From: UBA4744 sp035282865
GTDB lineage: Bacteria; Actinomycetota; Acidimicrobiia; Spongiisociales; UBA4744
DNA length: 30,061 bases
Assembly: GCA_035282865.1 (NCBI GenBank)
Contig: DATEVB010000077.1
Span: forward strand, 1-30,061
Direction: 5' to 3'
Positions within the stretch are counted from its first letter, which is position 1; each line of letters starts with the position of its first letter. The notes beneath the pieces were generated by a model that saw only the letters and a program-made list of their open reading frames with translations, was not told the origin of the DNA and did no database searches. Position numbers and translations under genes: made by a program. Below, one piece after another: positions 1-8,101 of this stretch.

Positions 1-93
1 GTCGAGGGGTTCTTCCAGGAGCTGTCGTCCGCCACCCGGGCCGAATCCCCGACCGCCGGCAAGCAGGGACCGAAGCGGATTCCGCTCGATTGA
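1..93 (+). CDS. C-terminal end of an unidentified protein (5' truncated)
   Basis: A frame is open from the left edge of the window to a TGA at 91-93 and gives the last 30 residues of a protein beginning VEGFFQELSS and ending KRIPLD. The tail is polar, with a Ser/Thr/Pro/Gly-rich stretch that looks like a disordered C-terminus. No domain can be recognised from so little. That it is a real gene end is inferred from its position, frame continuity to the edge and codon choice; it could be a chance open frame. Confidence 0.5.
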   Translation, partial: VEGFFQELSSATRAESPTAGKQGPKRIPLD

Positions 94-292
94 CGGGTTG
101 CTCTGATGGTCGAGGGCTTGCGTTCCCGCTTGCCAGGCGAGCGCGCAGGTGGTGCGATATGGCGCCGGATGGTTGATCGGTGTGGGCTTGAGGTGTCCAT
201 CCCGACACATCGATGCCGAGTAGGGCTGGGTATCCGCTGACCTTCCAGGCTCTAGCCCGGCCAGGATGGTCCCCCGGCTAGCCTGATCGGCT
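94..292. other. Intergenic stretch upstream of the ROK kinase
   Basis: No convincing ORF is seen in these 199 bases. A 17-bp near-perfect dyad lies at 127-143 (arms CGCTTGCC and GGCGAGCG around a central A, one T:G mismatch); it could be an operator or part of a terminator for the preceding gene, but there is no T tract. The right end holds a TANNNT hexamer close to the next start codon, described separately. No riboswitch-like or tRNA-like fold was recognised. Confidence 0.5.
279..292 (+). promoter_or_regulatory. Leaderless promoter -10 for the ROK kinase
   Basis: TAGCCT at 279-284 ends 8 nt before the GTG at 293, and there is no Shine-Dalgarno sequence in between. In actinobacteria a TANNNT -10 placed this way puts the transcription start at or next to the start codon. 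No clear -35 is seen. The same geometry recurs at four other starts in this window. Confidence 0.6.
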
Positions 293-1222
293 GTGAAGAC
301 CATTGGCATCGACCTGGGTGGAACCAAGATGGTGGCGGGGCTTGTAGACGAGTCCGGGACGGTCCTGAAGAAGGTCACCGTCGGTCGCCCGGTCGATCAG
401 GCAGGGATGGTAGAAGGCCCGCTCGAACTGGCCGCCCAACTGATGCAGGCTGATATCGCAGCGATCGGCCTGGGAGCAGCCGGGTTGGTGAGCTGGCCGG
501 ACGGGCGGCTGGTATGGGGACCCAACGTGGTCGGGCGCGATGTCCCGTTCAAGGATCTTCTCACCACCCGGTTCGGTCTCCCGACAGTGGTCGACAACGA
601 CGCCAACCTGGCAGCGCTGGCCGAATCCCGGGTCGGAGTGGCGCGGGGTTATCGCCATGTCCTCCTGGTTACCCTCGGTACCGGCATCGGAGGCGGTAAC
701 GTGATCGATGGCAGGATCTACCGAGGGCGGTCATTCGCCGGCGAGGTGGGGCACATGGTGATCGACGTGGGTGGTCCACGCTGCACCTGCGGGCAGCGGG
801 GGTGCTGGGAAACCTTTGCCTCCGGGCGCCGCCTCGATCAAATCGCCCGGGACGTCGCCGCCGCCGATCCGGCCGGGCTCACCGCCCGTTTGGCGGTTGG
901 CGGCCCCGCCGCCGGATCTCATCTGACCGAGGCTGCCACCCAGGGCGACCCACAAGCCGCTCAGGCCGTGGCGGAGATGGGGGTGTGGCTCGGCATCGGT
1001 CTGGCGAGCCTCGTGGCGTTGCTCGATCCGGAGGTGATCGTGGTCGGTGGGGGAGCGGCGCGGGCCGGCGACATCCTCCTCCAACCGGCTCGTGACTCGA
1101 TCCAGGCTGCGCTGGAAGGATCGGAGTTTCGGCGGCCGACGCCGCTCCTGGCTGCCGGTCTCGGCCAAGACGCCGGGATCATTGGAGCGGGACTGGCCGC
1201 CGCGGAGCTGGCTCGTGGCTGA
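293..1222 (+). CDS. ROK-family sugar kinase, probably glucokinase
   Basis: This 309-residue protein has the usual length of bacterial ROK glucokinases, which phosphorylate glucose with ATP in the cytoplasm. The N-terminal phosphate-binding motif DLGGTK is at residues 7-12, the catalytic-loop DNDAN at 101-105 (D103 the expected base), and a second glycine-rich ATP-binding stretch LGTGIGGG around 128-135. The ROK zinc site is intact: H154 with the CxCGxxxC cysteines C164, C166 and C171 just before WE. ROK members also include fructokinases, N-acetylmannosamine kinases and repressors; there is no N-terminal helix-turn-helix, so a repressor is excluded, but sugar preference cannot be read safely. 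The GTG start is set by the leaderless promoter. The 3' end overlaps the next gene by 8 bp, so the two are probably co-translated. With a glucan phosphorylase 2.5 kb away, a role in glycogen/glucose use is plausible. Confidence 0.9.
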   Translation: MKTIGIDLGGTKMVAGLVDESGTVLKKVTVGRPVDQAGMVEGPLELAAQLMQADIAAIGLGAAGLVSWPDGRLVWGPNVVGRDVPFKDLLTTRFGLPTVVDNDANLAALAESRVGVARGYRHVLLVTLGTGIGGGNVIDGRIYRGRSFAGEVGHMVIDVGGPRCTCGQRGCWETFASGRRLDQIARDVAAADPAGLTARLAVGGPAAGSHLTEAATQGDPQAAQAVAEMGVWLGIGLASLVALLDPEVIVVGGGAARAGDILLQPARDSIQAALEGSEFRRPTPLLAAGLGQDAGIIGAGLAAAELARG

Positions 1223-1640
1223 ACCACTTCGCCCTGATGCCGTCATCGGTCCGGAAGGACGCCGGTGGCCGGACACCCGCAGCAGAGTGCAGGAAGGGGC
1301 GCTGGCCCTTCCCAACCTGGTCAAGTTGCTGGGACGGTTGATGCGTGACTCGCGGGTACCGGCCCGGAGCAAGGTCTTGGCCGGGGCCGCCCTTGCTTAT
1401 GTGGCATCCCCCATTGACCTGGTGCCGGATCTCATTCCGCTGCTGGGTCGTTCGGACGACGTGTTTGTGGCCATATTCGCCGTTCATCATCTGATCCGCA
1501 CGGCGGGCGAGGAGGTGGTGGTCGAGCACTGGGACGGGACCCGCGACGCGCTTGAATTCGTCAACAGCCTGGTCGACGTGGCCGCCAGATTCATCCCGAT
1601 CCGTGTGCGGTGGACCCTCAACCGGCTGCTCGGGCGATGA
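1215..1640 (+). CDS. DUF1232 (YkvA-like) small membrane-associated protein
   Basis: The 141-residue product carries the DUF1232 signature at about 62-82: YVASPIDLVPDLIPLLG followed by an acidic RSDD. DUF1232 proteins are small, often membrane-associated proteins of unknown biochemical function; the SPIDLIPD core is the diagnostic. A hydrophobic helix precedes the motif (residues 53-66) and another follows (83-95). The frame is open far upstream, but GTG 1215 overlaps the ROK stop by 8 bp and gives the most compact protein; longer versions would run inside the ROK gene. The stop overlaps the next start as ATGA, so the gene sits in the middle of a coupled three-gene unit. No function is proposed. 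Confidence 0.8.
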   Translation: MAEPLRPDAVIGPEGRRWPDTRSRVQEGALALPNLVKLLGRLMRDSRVPARSKVLAGAALAYVASPIDLVPDLIPLLGRSDDVFVAIFAVHHLIRTAGEEVVVEHWDGTRDALEFVNSLVDVAARFIPIRVRWTLNRLLGR

Positions 1641-2467
1641 GCCCGAGGGTTTCGGTCACCCTGCCCCAGTTCCACCACGAGCCGGCCCCCATGCTGGATG
1701 CCGCCCGGCGAGCAGAAGACCTTGGTTTCGACGGGGTATACATCTTTGACCATCTCTTCCCGCTGGGGAGCCCCGACCGCCCCATATTCGAGGGTTTTGT
1801 TGCTCTCGGGGCGGTGGCGGCGGTGACCAGCAAGATCACGATTGGAACGCTCGTGGTCCGTGCGCCGATCAGACCGGCGTGGACGACCGCCAAGGCGGCC
1901 TGGTCGGCGCAGGCGATCAGCGGCGGGCGTTTGACCCTGGGGCTCGGGGCGGCGGATACACTGTCGAAACCCGAGTTCGAGGCGTACGGTCTTCGCTTCG
2001 GCAGTGCGACGGAACGGGTCGATGCGGTTCGCGAGACCATCAACGCGCTCCACGCCCCCGAGCTGCAGTTGCCTGGATTCACCGTCCCAAGAACCTGGAT
2101 CGGGGGACGTTCGGCGGCGGTTCGGGCCGCGGCCGCTGAGATCGCCGATGGATGGAATGCCTGGGGCGGGGACTCCGATCGACTGGCCGTAGAAAGCGCC
2201 GAGATCCGGGCACGGGCCGGCAGGCCCTTCGAGGTGAGCTGGGGAGGGCAGGTGCTGCTGGCTCCCGATGAGGGGCATCTGGCGGAGCGGCTGGCGGAGC
2301 GAGATGATGAGGACCTCCTGGTGGCCGGGACCCCGGAGCGCGTTGCGGAACAGCTGCAGGCCTATGCGGCCGCCGGAGCGGATGAATTGGTGCTCTCGCT
2401 TCTTTCGTCGCCGGGCTGGGACTCTTGGGACCTCTTCCACCAAGAGGTTCGTCCCTTGCTCATCTGA
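1637..2467 (+). CDS. LLM-class (luciferase-like) F420-type oxidoreductase
   Basis: This 276-residue protein has the TIM-barrel pattern of luciferase-like monooxygenases: an N-terminal strand RVSVTLPQF, the AEDLGFDGVYIFDHL segment at about 21-35, and the usual core of GTLVVRAPIRPAW, KAAWSAQAISGGRLTLGLG and IGGRSAAVRAAAAEIADGWNAWG. The C-terminal half has the common GTPERVAEQLQAYAAAGADELVL helix-strand. Members of this actinobacterial subgroup generally use the deazaflavin F420 as hydride carrier, although some use FMN; the substrate cannot be inferred. ATG 1637 overlaps the DUF1232 stop (ATGA). It is the last gene of the unit that begins with the ROK kinase, so the three are probably expressed together, but no shared pathway is evident. 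Confidence 0.85.
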   Translation: MSPRVSVTLPQFHHEPAPMLDAARRAEDLGFDGVYIFDHLFPLGSPDRPIFEGFVALGAVAAVTSKITIGTLVVRAPIRPAWTTAKAAWSAQAISGGRLTLGLGAADTLSKPEFEAYGLRFGSATERVDAVRETINALHAPELQLPGFTVPRTWIGGRSAAVRAAAAEIADGWNAWGGDSDRLAVESAEIRARAGRPFEVSWGGQVLLAPDEGHLAERLAERDDEDLLVAGTPERVAEQLQAYAAAGADELVLSLLSSPGWDSWDLFHQEVRPLLI

Positions 2468-2540
2468 ACTCCCGATCCATTGAGATGCATGGAGCGAGAA
2501 GATTGAGTTGATACCATTGGTGGACCCGGGAGGACAGCGC

Positions 2541-3713
2541 GTGCAATTTCGCCGAATCGAAAATCTACCGCCGTATGTCTTTGCGACGGTCAACGAACTG
2601 AAGCTGCAGGCTCGCCGCGCCGGGGAAGACATCATCGATTTGGGATTCGGCAACCCTGATATCCCTACCCGACCGGAGGTGGTCGAGAAGCTCGTTGAAG
2701 CGGCTCGCAACCCTCGCAACCACCGCTATTCGTCCTCCCGAGGGATCCCCAACCTGCGGAAGGCGGTCGCCGATCGGTACCGGCGTCGTTTCGGGGTGGA
2801 GGTCGATCCCGACACCGAGGTGATCACTACCATCGGCGCCAAGGAAGGACTCTCCCATCTGATGTGGGCTTTGGTGCAGCCCGGCGACGTTGCGCTGGTC
2901 CCGGAGCCCAGTTACCCGATCCACATATACGCACCGGTGCTGGCCGGAGCCGAGGTGAATAGGGTTCCTCTATCCCTCGACGACGACTTCTTCGGCCGGT
3001 TGCGGGCCAGCTTCCAAGAGACCTGGCCGCGCCCCCGGGTGATCCTCACCTCATTCCCTCACAATCCGACCACGGCCTGCGTTGACCTCTCCTTTTTCGA
3101 GCGACTGGTGGAGTTCGCTCAAGAGCATGAGATCATGCTCATCCACGACTTCGCCTATGCCGACCTCGGGTTCGACGGGTACCGACCGCCCAGCTTGCTG
3201 GAGGTCCCCGGAGCAAAGGAGGTGGGGGTCGAGCTGTACACACTCACCAAAGGTCATTCGATGGCCGGGTGGCGCGTGGGTTTCGTCGTCGGCAATCGGG
3301 AGATGGTGGCCGCCCTGGCCAAGCTGAAGTCCTACCTGGACTACGGTACGTTTCAGCCCATCCAAATCGCCTCGATCATCGCACTCAACGAGGGGGACGA
3401 GTACGTCGGTGAGGTAAACCAGATCTACCGGCGCCGCCGTGACACGCTGGTGGGTGGACTCGACCGGGCCGGTTGGAAGTTCCCCAAGCCGCGCGGCACG
3501 ATGTTCGCGTGGGCGCCGATACCGGCTCCTTATGCCGGCATGGGATCACTCGATTTCACCATCAAGCTGCTCAAGGAAGCCAAGGTAGCGGTGAGTCCCG
3601 GTATCGGATTCGGTCCGCACGGGGAGGGTTTCGTGCGGTTTGCGCTCGTTGAGAATGAACACCGCATCGGCCAAGCGGTGCGGGGTATCCGCAACGTCCT
3701 GGAGAAGCTCTGA
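2541..3713 (+). CDS. PLP-dependent class I/II aminotransferase (AlaC/LL-DAP aminotransferase-like)
   Basis: The 390-residue protein resembles the AlaC-type alanine/valine aminotransferases, whose members also start with a R-I-x-x-L-P-PYVF segment (here RIENLPPYVFA). Fold-type I features are present: GFGNPD near 36, YSSSRGIPNLRKAVADRY at 63-80, the PEPSYPIH loop near 121, SFPHNPTT near 171, the PLP-ring aspartate in HDFAYADLGFDG near 203, and the Schiff-base lysine K237 in TLTKGHSMAGWRVGF. A substrate-carboxylate arginine is expected in the C-terminal VRFALVENEHRI. I chose GTG 2541 because GGGAGG (2528-2533) lies 7 nt upstream and the alignment to AlaC begins here; TTG 2508 and GTG 2520 are in-frame alternatives. 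Pyruvate/glutamate transamination is the family norm; LL-diaminopimelate aminotransferase activity is an alternative that would tie it to peptidoglycan. Confidence 0.85.
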   Translation: MQFRRIENLPPYVFATVNELKLQARRAGEDIIDLGFGNPDIPTRPEVVEKLVEAARNPRNHRYSSSRGIPNLRKAVADRYRRRFGVEVDPDTEVITTIGAKEGLSHLMWALVQPGDVALVPEPSYPIHIYAPVLAGAEVNRVPLSLDDDFFGRLRASFQETWPRPRVILTSFPHNPTTACVDLSFFERLVEFAQEHEIMLIHDFAYADLGFDGYRPPSLLEVPGAKEVGVELYTLTKGHSMAGWRVGFVVGNREMVAALAKLKSYLDYGTFQPIQIASIIALNEGDEYVGEVNQIYRRRRDTLVGGLDRAGWKFPKPRGTMFAWAPIPAPYAGMGSLDFTIKLLKEAKVAVSPGIGFGPHGEGFVRFALVENEHRIGQAVRGIRNVLEKL

Positions 3714-3719
3714 GAGTGG

Positions 3720-3743
3720 GAAGTTGGGTGGAGAGGCAACTTC
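3720..3743. terminator. Possible bidirectional terminator hairpin
   Basis: GAAGTTG (3720-3726) and CAACTTC (3737-3743) form a perfect 7-bp stem with a 10-nt loop. It lies between the convergent aminotransferase and phosphorylase genes, a few bases after the former stop. There is no T run on either side, so it is at best a weak or Rho-assisted terminator. Confidence 0.35.
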
Positions 3744-3770
3744 AAACCTCGAACCGCGAAGTTCCCCCTG

Positions 3771-5906
3771 CTAGCTTCCCAGGCGCTTGCCCAACGGTAG
3801 GTACGCTTCCTCGGCGTATTGCTTGACCATCCGATTGGTGCTGAACCCGACCAGCGTGGAGATCATCGCCTCTTTCATCATCGCCACCCAGGCGGACGGT
3901 GTGCCCGATTCGTCGCGCTCGTAGTAGCGAGGCACCACCTCATCCTGCAAGATTCGGTACAAGGCCAGGGCGTCCTCGTTGTCCTGAGCCTGGTGGTCGC
4001 CGTTGCCCCATTCCAGACCGAAGGCCCAACCGTTCTTGCCGTTGAAACCTTCAGCCCACCAGCCGTCGAGGATGGAAAGGTTCAAGCCTCCGTTCATCGC
4101 CGCCTTCATTCCCGACGTGCCGGACGCCTCCTGGGGCGGGCGCGGATTGTTCAGCCACACATCGACACCCTGGGTGAGGAACCTGGCCATGCGGATGTCG
4201 TAATCCTCGAGGAAGTAGATGTGCCCTGACAGCTCAGGGCTCTTCGACAACTCGACGATCCGACGTATGTACTCCTGACCCATTTTGTCGGCCGGGTGTG
4301 CCTTACCGGCGAAAACCACCTGAGCGGGTCGGTCGGGATTGGTGAGGATGGCCTGCAACCAGGGGATGTTGTGAAACATCAGAGTGGCCCGTTTGTAGGT
4401 GGCGAACCGTCGCGAGAATCCGATCGTCAACCTGTCGGGCGGAAACAGCGTCTCGATCGCCCGGAGCTCGTCGGGCGACGATCCGTGGCGGGCGTACTGG
4501 CGCCGCATCCGGCCACGACTGAAACTGGTCAGCAGCCGTTTGCGGGCGAGGTGATCCCCCCAGATCCGGGTGTCGGGAACGTCGCGTAGCTTCTCCGCGA
4601 CACCCGGATTCTCGATGAGTTGGTCGAGCCAGTTAGCTCCGATGATCTCGGTGAGAAGCCGCTTGTTGCCGCGGCTGACCCAGGAAGGCGTATGCACGCC
4701 GTTGGTGATGCCGTGCACGACCTCACCACCGAGCAGATGACTCCAATCGTTGGTGGCAACGGCAGCATGGCGCTGGCTGACGCCGTTGACGAAAGAGGAC
4801 AGCCGGATGGCGAGCGCACCCAGGTCGAAATGTCCGTTCTGTCCCTCTCGCGAACTACCCATGTGGGCGAGGTAAGCCATGTCACGGCCAACTCGGAGTG
4901 GCCACTCGCTCAGATACTTCTCAACGAGCGGCATCTCGAACACCTCATTCCCGGCCGGGACCGGGGTATGCAGGGTGAACAAGGTGTTGGCACGCACCGT
5001 CCGTTCGGCGTCCTCGAGCGATGCGCCTGACTTCACCTCGCCGGCCAGTCGCTCGAGCAGGCTCATCGCCGCGTGACCTTCATTCACGTGCCATGTAGCC
5101 GGCTTGATTCCCAGCGCCTTGAGGGCGCGCACGGCGCCAAATCCCAGAACGTACTCCTGGGCGAATCGCATTTCCCGCCCCCGCACGTACAGCATGTGCG
5201 TGATCGGCCGGTCGGCGTCTACGTTGTCGGGTATGTCGGTGTCGAGGAGCAGGATCGGTACCCGACCGGCCTGCATCTTCCAAACGGCCGCTAGGACGTT
5301 CCGTCCCGGAAACTCGATCTCTACTTTGAGCTGTCCGCCCCGCCCCGCCACGGGTAGTACGGGCATCCTCGACGTGTCGACGACCGGGTACATGTGCTGC
5401 TGGTCACCGGACGCTTCGATCTCCTGGCGGAAATATCCGCGCCGGTAGAGCAGCCCAACGGCCACGAACGGCAGCCCGAGATCGGAAGCAGACTTGGTGT
5501 GGTCGCCGGCCAGCACACCGAGGCCGCCGGAGTAGATGGGCATCGAGCTGTGAACCCCGTGCTCGGCGCACAGGTAGGCAATGGGACCTCCGATGGCATT
5601 GGCGTGATGGCGATCCCACCAGGTGTCGCTCGCGTCCATGTACTCGTCGAACCGCCGGGCCGTATCGGCGTATTGATCTTGGAACACCTCGCTGTCTTCG
5701 AGTGACCTCCAGGTGGCAGGATCGACCACCGACAGCATCTCGACTGGATTGCGGTACTGGGTCCACAGCTCAGGGCTGATCGACCGCCAGATCTGGTTCA
5801 TGGCGTCCCACGACCACCAGAGGTTGTAGGCGATGTCGTACAACCGCGAGAACGCCTGCGGAATACGAAGCTCGGCCCCTGGGAGAGATGGAATATCTAC
5901 GCGCAT
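3771..5906 (-). CDS. glgP: Alpha-glucan (glycogen/maltodextrin) phosphorylase, GT35
   Basis: The 711-residue product matches the shorter bacterial class of GT35 phosphorylases (about 700-720 residues), which release glucose-1-phosphate from glycogen or maltodextrins with phosphate and pyridoxal phosphate. The N-terminus (about 10-70) has the DUF3417-type segment with YNLWWSWD. The PLP-lysine motif PQEASGTSGMKAAMNG is intact, with the lysine near residue 601, and the preceding WLNNPRPP and the HVNEGHAAM segment of the active site are present. The open frame extends further upstream, but MRVDIPSLPGAEL at 5906 is the natural start; longer versions would invade the divergent threonine-aldolase gene. 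A weak AAGGA lies 11 nt before the ATG. The gene is alone on its strand and convergent with the aminotransferase. It would act in cytosolic glycogen breakdown, and the nearby ROK kinase suits that. Confidence 0.92.
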   Translation of the reverse strand: MRVDIPSLPGAELRIPQAFSRLYDIAYNLWWSWDAMNQIWRSISPELWTQYRNPVEMLSVVDPATWRSLEDSEVFQDQYADTARRFDEYMDASDTWWDRHHANAIGGPIAYLCAEHGVHSSMPIYSGGLGVLAGDHTKSASDLGLPFVAVGLLYRRGYFRQEIEASGDQQHMYPVVDTSRMPVLPVAGRGGQLKVEIEFPGRNVLAAVWKMQAGRVPILLLDTDIPDNVDADRPITHMLYVRGREMRFAQEYVLGFGAVRALKALGIKPATWHVNEGHAAMSLLERLAGEVKSGASLEDAERTVRANTLFTLHTPVPAGNEVFEMPLVEKYLSEWPLRVGRDMAYLAHMGSSREGQNGHFDLGALAIRLSSFVNGVSQRHAAVATNDWSHLLGGEVVHGITNGVHTPSWVSRGNKRLLTEIIGANWLDQLIENPGVAEKLRDVPDTRIWGDHLARKRLLTSFSRGRMRRQYARHGSSPDELRAIETLFPPDRLTIGFSRRFATYKRATLMFHNIPWLQAILTNPDRPAQVVFAGKAHPADKMGQEYIRRIVELSKSPELSGHIYFLEDYDIRMARFLTQGVDVWLNNPRPPQEASGTSGMKAAMNGGLNLSILDGWWAEGFNGKNGWAFGLEWGNGDHQAQDNEDALALYRILQDEVVPRYYERDESGTPSAWVAMMKEAMISTLVGFSTNRMVKQYAEEAYLPLGKRLGS

Positions 5907-5996
5907 CAAAAAGGAAATCCTTGCTGGGGTGAAGGCCGCGAGATTACCTCTTTGTGGGTGGATGAGCCACCACCGGGTCCGGAAGCTGTGCTGATC

Positions 5997-6023
5997 GAGT
6001 ACCCCGCCGCAGTTGAGTACCCT
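5997..6023 (+). promoter_or_regulatory. Tandem GAGTACCC repeat and candidate -10
   Basis: The octamer GAGTACCC occurs at 5997-6004 and again at 6015-6022, an 18-bp period, in the 148-bp region between divergent glgP and the threonine aldolase. The second copy extends to TACCCT (6018-6023), a fair TANNNT -10 that would start transcription near 6030, about 25 nt before the ATG. A regulator-binding role for the repeat is only a possibility. Confidence 0.3.
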
Positions 6024-6054
6024 GGCCGGGACGCCGACCAGGAGTGGACTCACG

Positions 6055-7095
6055 ATGGCCTTCACAGACGGGATCGCCGATTTCCGATCCGACACGGTGA
6101 CCCGGCCCACGCCCGAAATGCGGCGGGCCATGGCGGAGGCCGAAGTCGGAGACGACGTGTACGGCGAAGACCCAACCGTCAACGCCCTGGAAGAGGAATC
6201 GGCGGCCGCGGTCGGCAAACCTGCCGCCGTGTTCGTGCCCACCGGCAGCATGGGCAACCAGTTGGCAATCGGGACATTGACCCGATCCGGAGACGAGGCG
6301 CTCTGCGTCGAGGCCGCCCACGTGCGCAACTACGAGATGGCTGCTGCGGCGGCGGTGTCGGGGGTGCAATTCCGCACGCTGCCCGGACCGGGCGGTCGAA
6401 TGACGGCGGAAGAAGTCCAGGCAGCCATCGATCAATCGCACTACCACATGCCCCGCATCTCACTGTTGGTGTGGGAGAACACACACAACGTTTCGGGCGG
6501 AACGGTGGTCCCGTACCAGATGATGGTCGCGGCGAGCGCGGTGGCCCGTGATGGTGGCCTCTCGGTGCACATCGACGGCGCTCGCATCTTCAACGCCGTA
6601 GCGGCGACCGGAACACCCGCCGAAGATTTCGCAGCTCTGGCCGACACCATTCAATTCTGCTTCTCAAAGGGACTCGGTGCCCCGATCGGCTCGGTCCTGT
6701 GCGGCTCGGAAGAAGTGATTGCCGAAGCCCGGCACGTCCGCAAGCGCTTGGGAGGAGGCATGCGGCAGGTGGGAGTCATCGCAGCACCGGCTCGAATCGC
6801 CCTGCGGGATCGTGAACGCATAGGGGAGGATCACCTGGTCGCTCGCCGGCTGGCCGAAGGCCTGGCCGACCGCTACCCGGAGGCGGTAGATGTTGCCCGG
6901 GTCGAAACCAACATGGTGGTCGTCGATAGCAGGTCGTTTCCGTTTCAGGTAGCCGAGCTGGTCGGTCGCTTGCGTGAGCAGGGGGTCATCATCGGGACGC
7001 TCGGGCCCCACATGATCCGGTTGGTGACGCATCGCGATGTGAACCAGAACGATGTCGAGCGGTTATTGGCGGTTGTCGACGAATTGAGGCAGTGA
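6055..7095 (+). CDS. Low-specificity L-threonine aldolase (PLP-dependent)
   Basis: The 346-residue protein has the length and order of motifs of threonine aldolases, which cleave L-threonine or L-allo-threonine to glycine and acetaldehyde. DFRSDTVTRPTPEMRRAM at residues 9-26 is the family signature, followed by VGDDVYGEDPTVNALE at 31-46, the cofactor loop PTGSMGNQ at 62-69, the PLP-binding aspartate in IDGARIFNA near 174 and the Schiff-base lysine K205 in FSKGLGAPIGS. An earlier in-frame start at 6013 exists, but the family signature begins close to ATG 6055, which has GGAG at 6041-6044. It is transcribed away from glgP and stands alone. Members can also act on beta-hydroxy amino acids; I cannot tell the stereopreference. 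Confidence 0.9.
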   Translation: MAFTDGIADFRSDTVTRPTPEMRRAMAEAEVGDDVYGEDPTVNALEEESAAAVGKPAAVFVPTGSMGNQLAIGTLTRSGDEALCVEAAHVRNYEMAAAAAVSGVQFRTLPGPGGRMTAEEVQAAIDQSHYHMPRISLLVWENTHNVSGGTVVPYQMMVAASAVARDGGLSVHIDGARIFNAVAATGTPAEDFAALADTIQFCFSKGLGAPIGSVLCGSEEVIAEARHVRKRLGGGMRQVGVIAAPARIALRDRERIGEDHLVARRLAEGLADRYPEAVDVARVETNMVVVDSRSFPFQVAELVGRLREQGVIIGTLGPHMIRLVTHRDVNQNDVERLLAVVDELRQ

Positions 7096-7138
7096 GCGTG
7101 TCGGGTCCGGCTTCCTCGTAACCACCCGCGGCTCGTTC

Positions 7139-7152
7139 TAGTCTCACCCCCT
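7139..7152 (+). promoter_or_regulatory. Leaderless promoter -10 for the fab operon
   Basis: TAGTCT at 7139-7144 ends 8 nt before the fabD ATG at 7153, and no Shine-Dalgarno sequence fits in the gap. This is the same hexamer-to-start spacing as at the ROK kinase. It would make the whole five-gene fab operon start from a leaderless mRNA. Confidence 0.6.
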
Positions 7153-8091
7153 ATGCGCTTCGCAGTTCTGTTTCCAGGACAGGGAAGCCAGCACGTCGGG
7201 ATGGGAGCGGAGCTCTTTGAAGCCCGTCCTGATCTGCTGGGCTCGACCGCCGACCACCTTCTGGGCTGGTCGCTGCGCCACCTGTGCCTCGAAGGACCCG
7301 AGTCGGAGCTGACCCGGACCGACCGCGCCCAACCGGCGCTGTTCGCCGTGGCCTACGTGCTCTGGGAGGAGTTTTCCCGCCTGCTGGGCGGTGCTCTGCC
7401 GTCGGCGGCTGCCGGCCATTCACTGGGCGAGTACACGGCGCTGACGGCAGCCGGTGTGTTCGATTACTTCACGGGGTTGCGGGTGGTATCCGACCGAGGA
7501 CGTGCCATGGCCGACGCCGCCGCCCGCCAGCGGTCGGGGATGGCTGCCCTGCTCGGCTGTGACCTGGAGACGGCCGAAATGATCGCTCGCACGAGGCGCG
7601 ACGATGGAGGGAGGTTGTGGGTGGCCAACGTCAACGCTCCCGGCCAGGTGGTCGTGGCCGGTGCAGAGGCCGACCTCGAGTGGCTCGCTGCCCATGGCGG
7701 CGAATTGGGGGCTCGCCGGGTCACCCGGCTGAATGTGGCAGGCGCCTTCCATACTCCACTCATGGCGTCCGCCACCGACCGGCTGAGAGAATCCCTCCAT
7801 ACTGTTGCGCCTGCGCTACCGTCGTTTCCTGTGTGGGCGAACGTGACTGCTCGCCCCGCCACCCTTTCGAAGGTGTGCGATCTCCTGGCCGGTCAGGTGG
7901 AGTCGCCGGTCCGGTTTGCGGAGAGCCTCGAAGACATGGCGGGGACGGTCGACGCTTTTGTACATGTAGGGCCCGGCGACGTGACGGCGGGCATGGCCAG
8001 GCGTTCAACGTCGGGCCGCCAGGTCCTGGTCGTCAACGACCTGAGTTCGGCGGCTGCGGTCGCCGATCATCTTCAACAGTCGATTGTGTGA
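7153..8091 (+). CDS. fabD: Malonyl-CoA:ACP transacylase
   Basis: FabD moves malonate from CoA to the acyl carrier protein, the committed loading step for chain elongation. The 312-residue length is typical. FPGQGSQHVGMG at residues 7-18 forms the oxyanion region, the nucleophile is S90 in GHSLGEY, and the catalytic histidine is H200 in GAFHTPLM. The N-terminus is set by a leaderless promoter rather than a ribosome-binding site. It is the first gene of a fabD-fabH-fabG-acpP-fabF operon; fabH starts 10 nt after its stop. Acyltransferase domains of polyketide synthases share these motifs, but the stand-alone size and the neighbours make FabD the secure reading. Confidence 0.95.
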   Translation: MRFAVLFPGQGSQHVGMGAELFEARPDLLGSTADHLLGWSLRHLCLEGPESELTRTDRAQPALFAVAYVLWEEFSRLLGGALPSAAAGHSLGEYTALTAAGVFDYFTGLRVVSDRGRAMADAAARQRSGMAALLGCDLETAEMIARTRRDDGGRLWVANVNAPGQVVVAGAEADLEWLAAHGGELGARRVTRLNVAGAFHTPLMASATDRLRESLHTVAPALPSFPVWANVTARPATLSKVCDLLAGQVESPVRFAESLEDMAGTVDAFVHVGPGDVTAGMARRSTSGRQVLVVNDLSSAAAVADHLQQSIV

Positions 8092-8101
8092 GGGAGAAGT
8101 G

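Noticed and set aside
1487..2719. Long minus-strand ORF (410 codons) opposite the LLM oxidoreductase
   Set aside because: It lies wholly antisense to well-supported genes, its translation is low-complexity and Arg/Pro/Gly-rich, and no domain is visible; it is a high-GC shadow frame.
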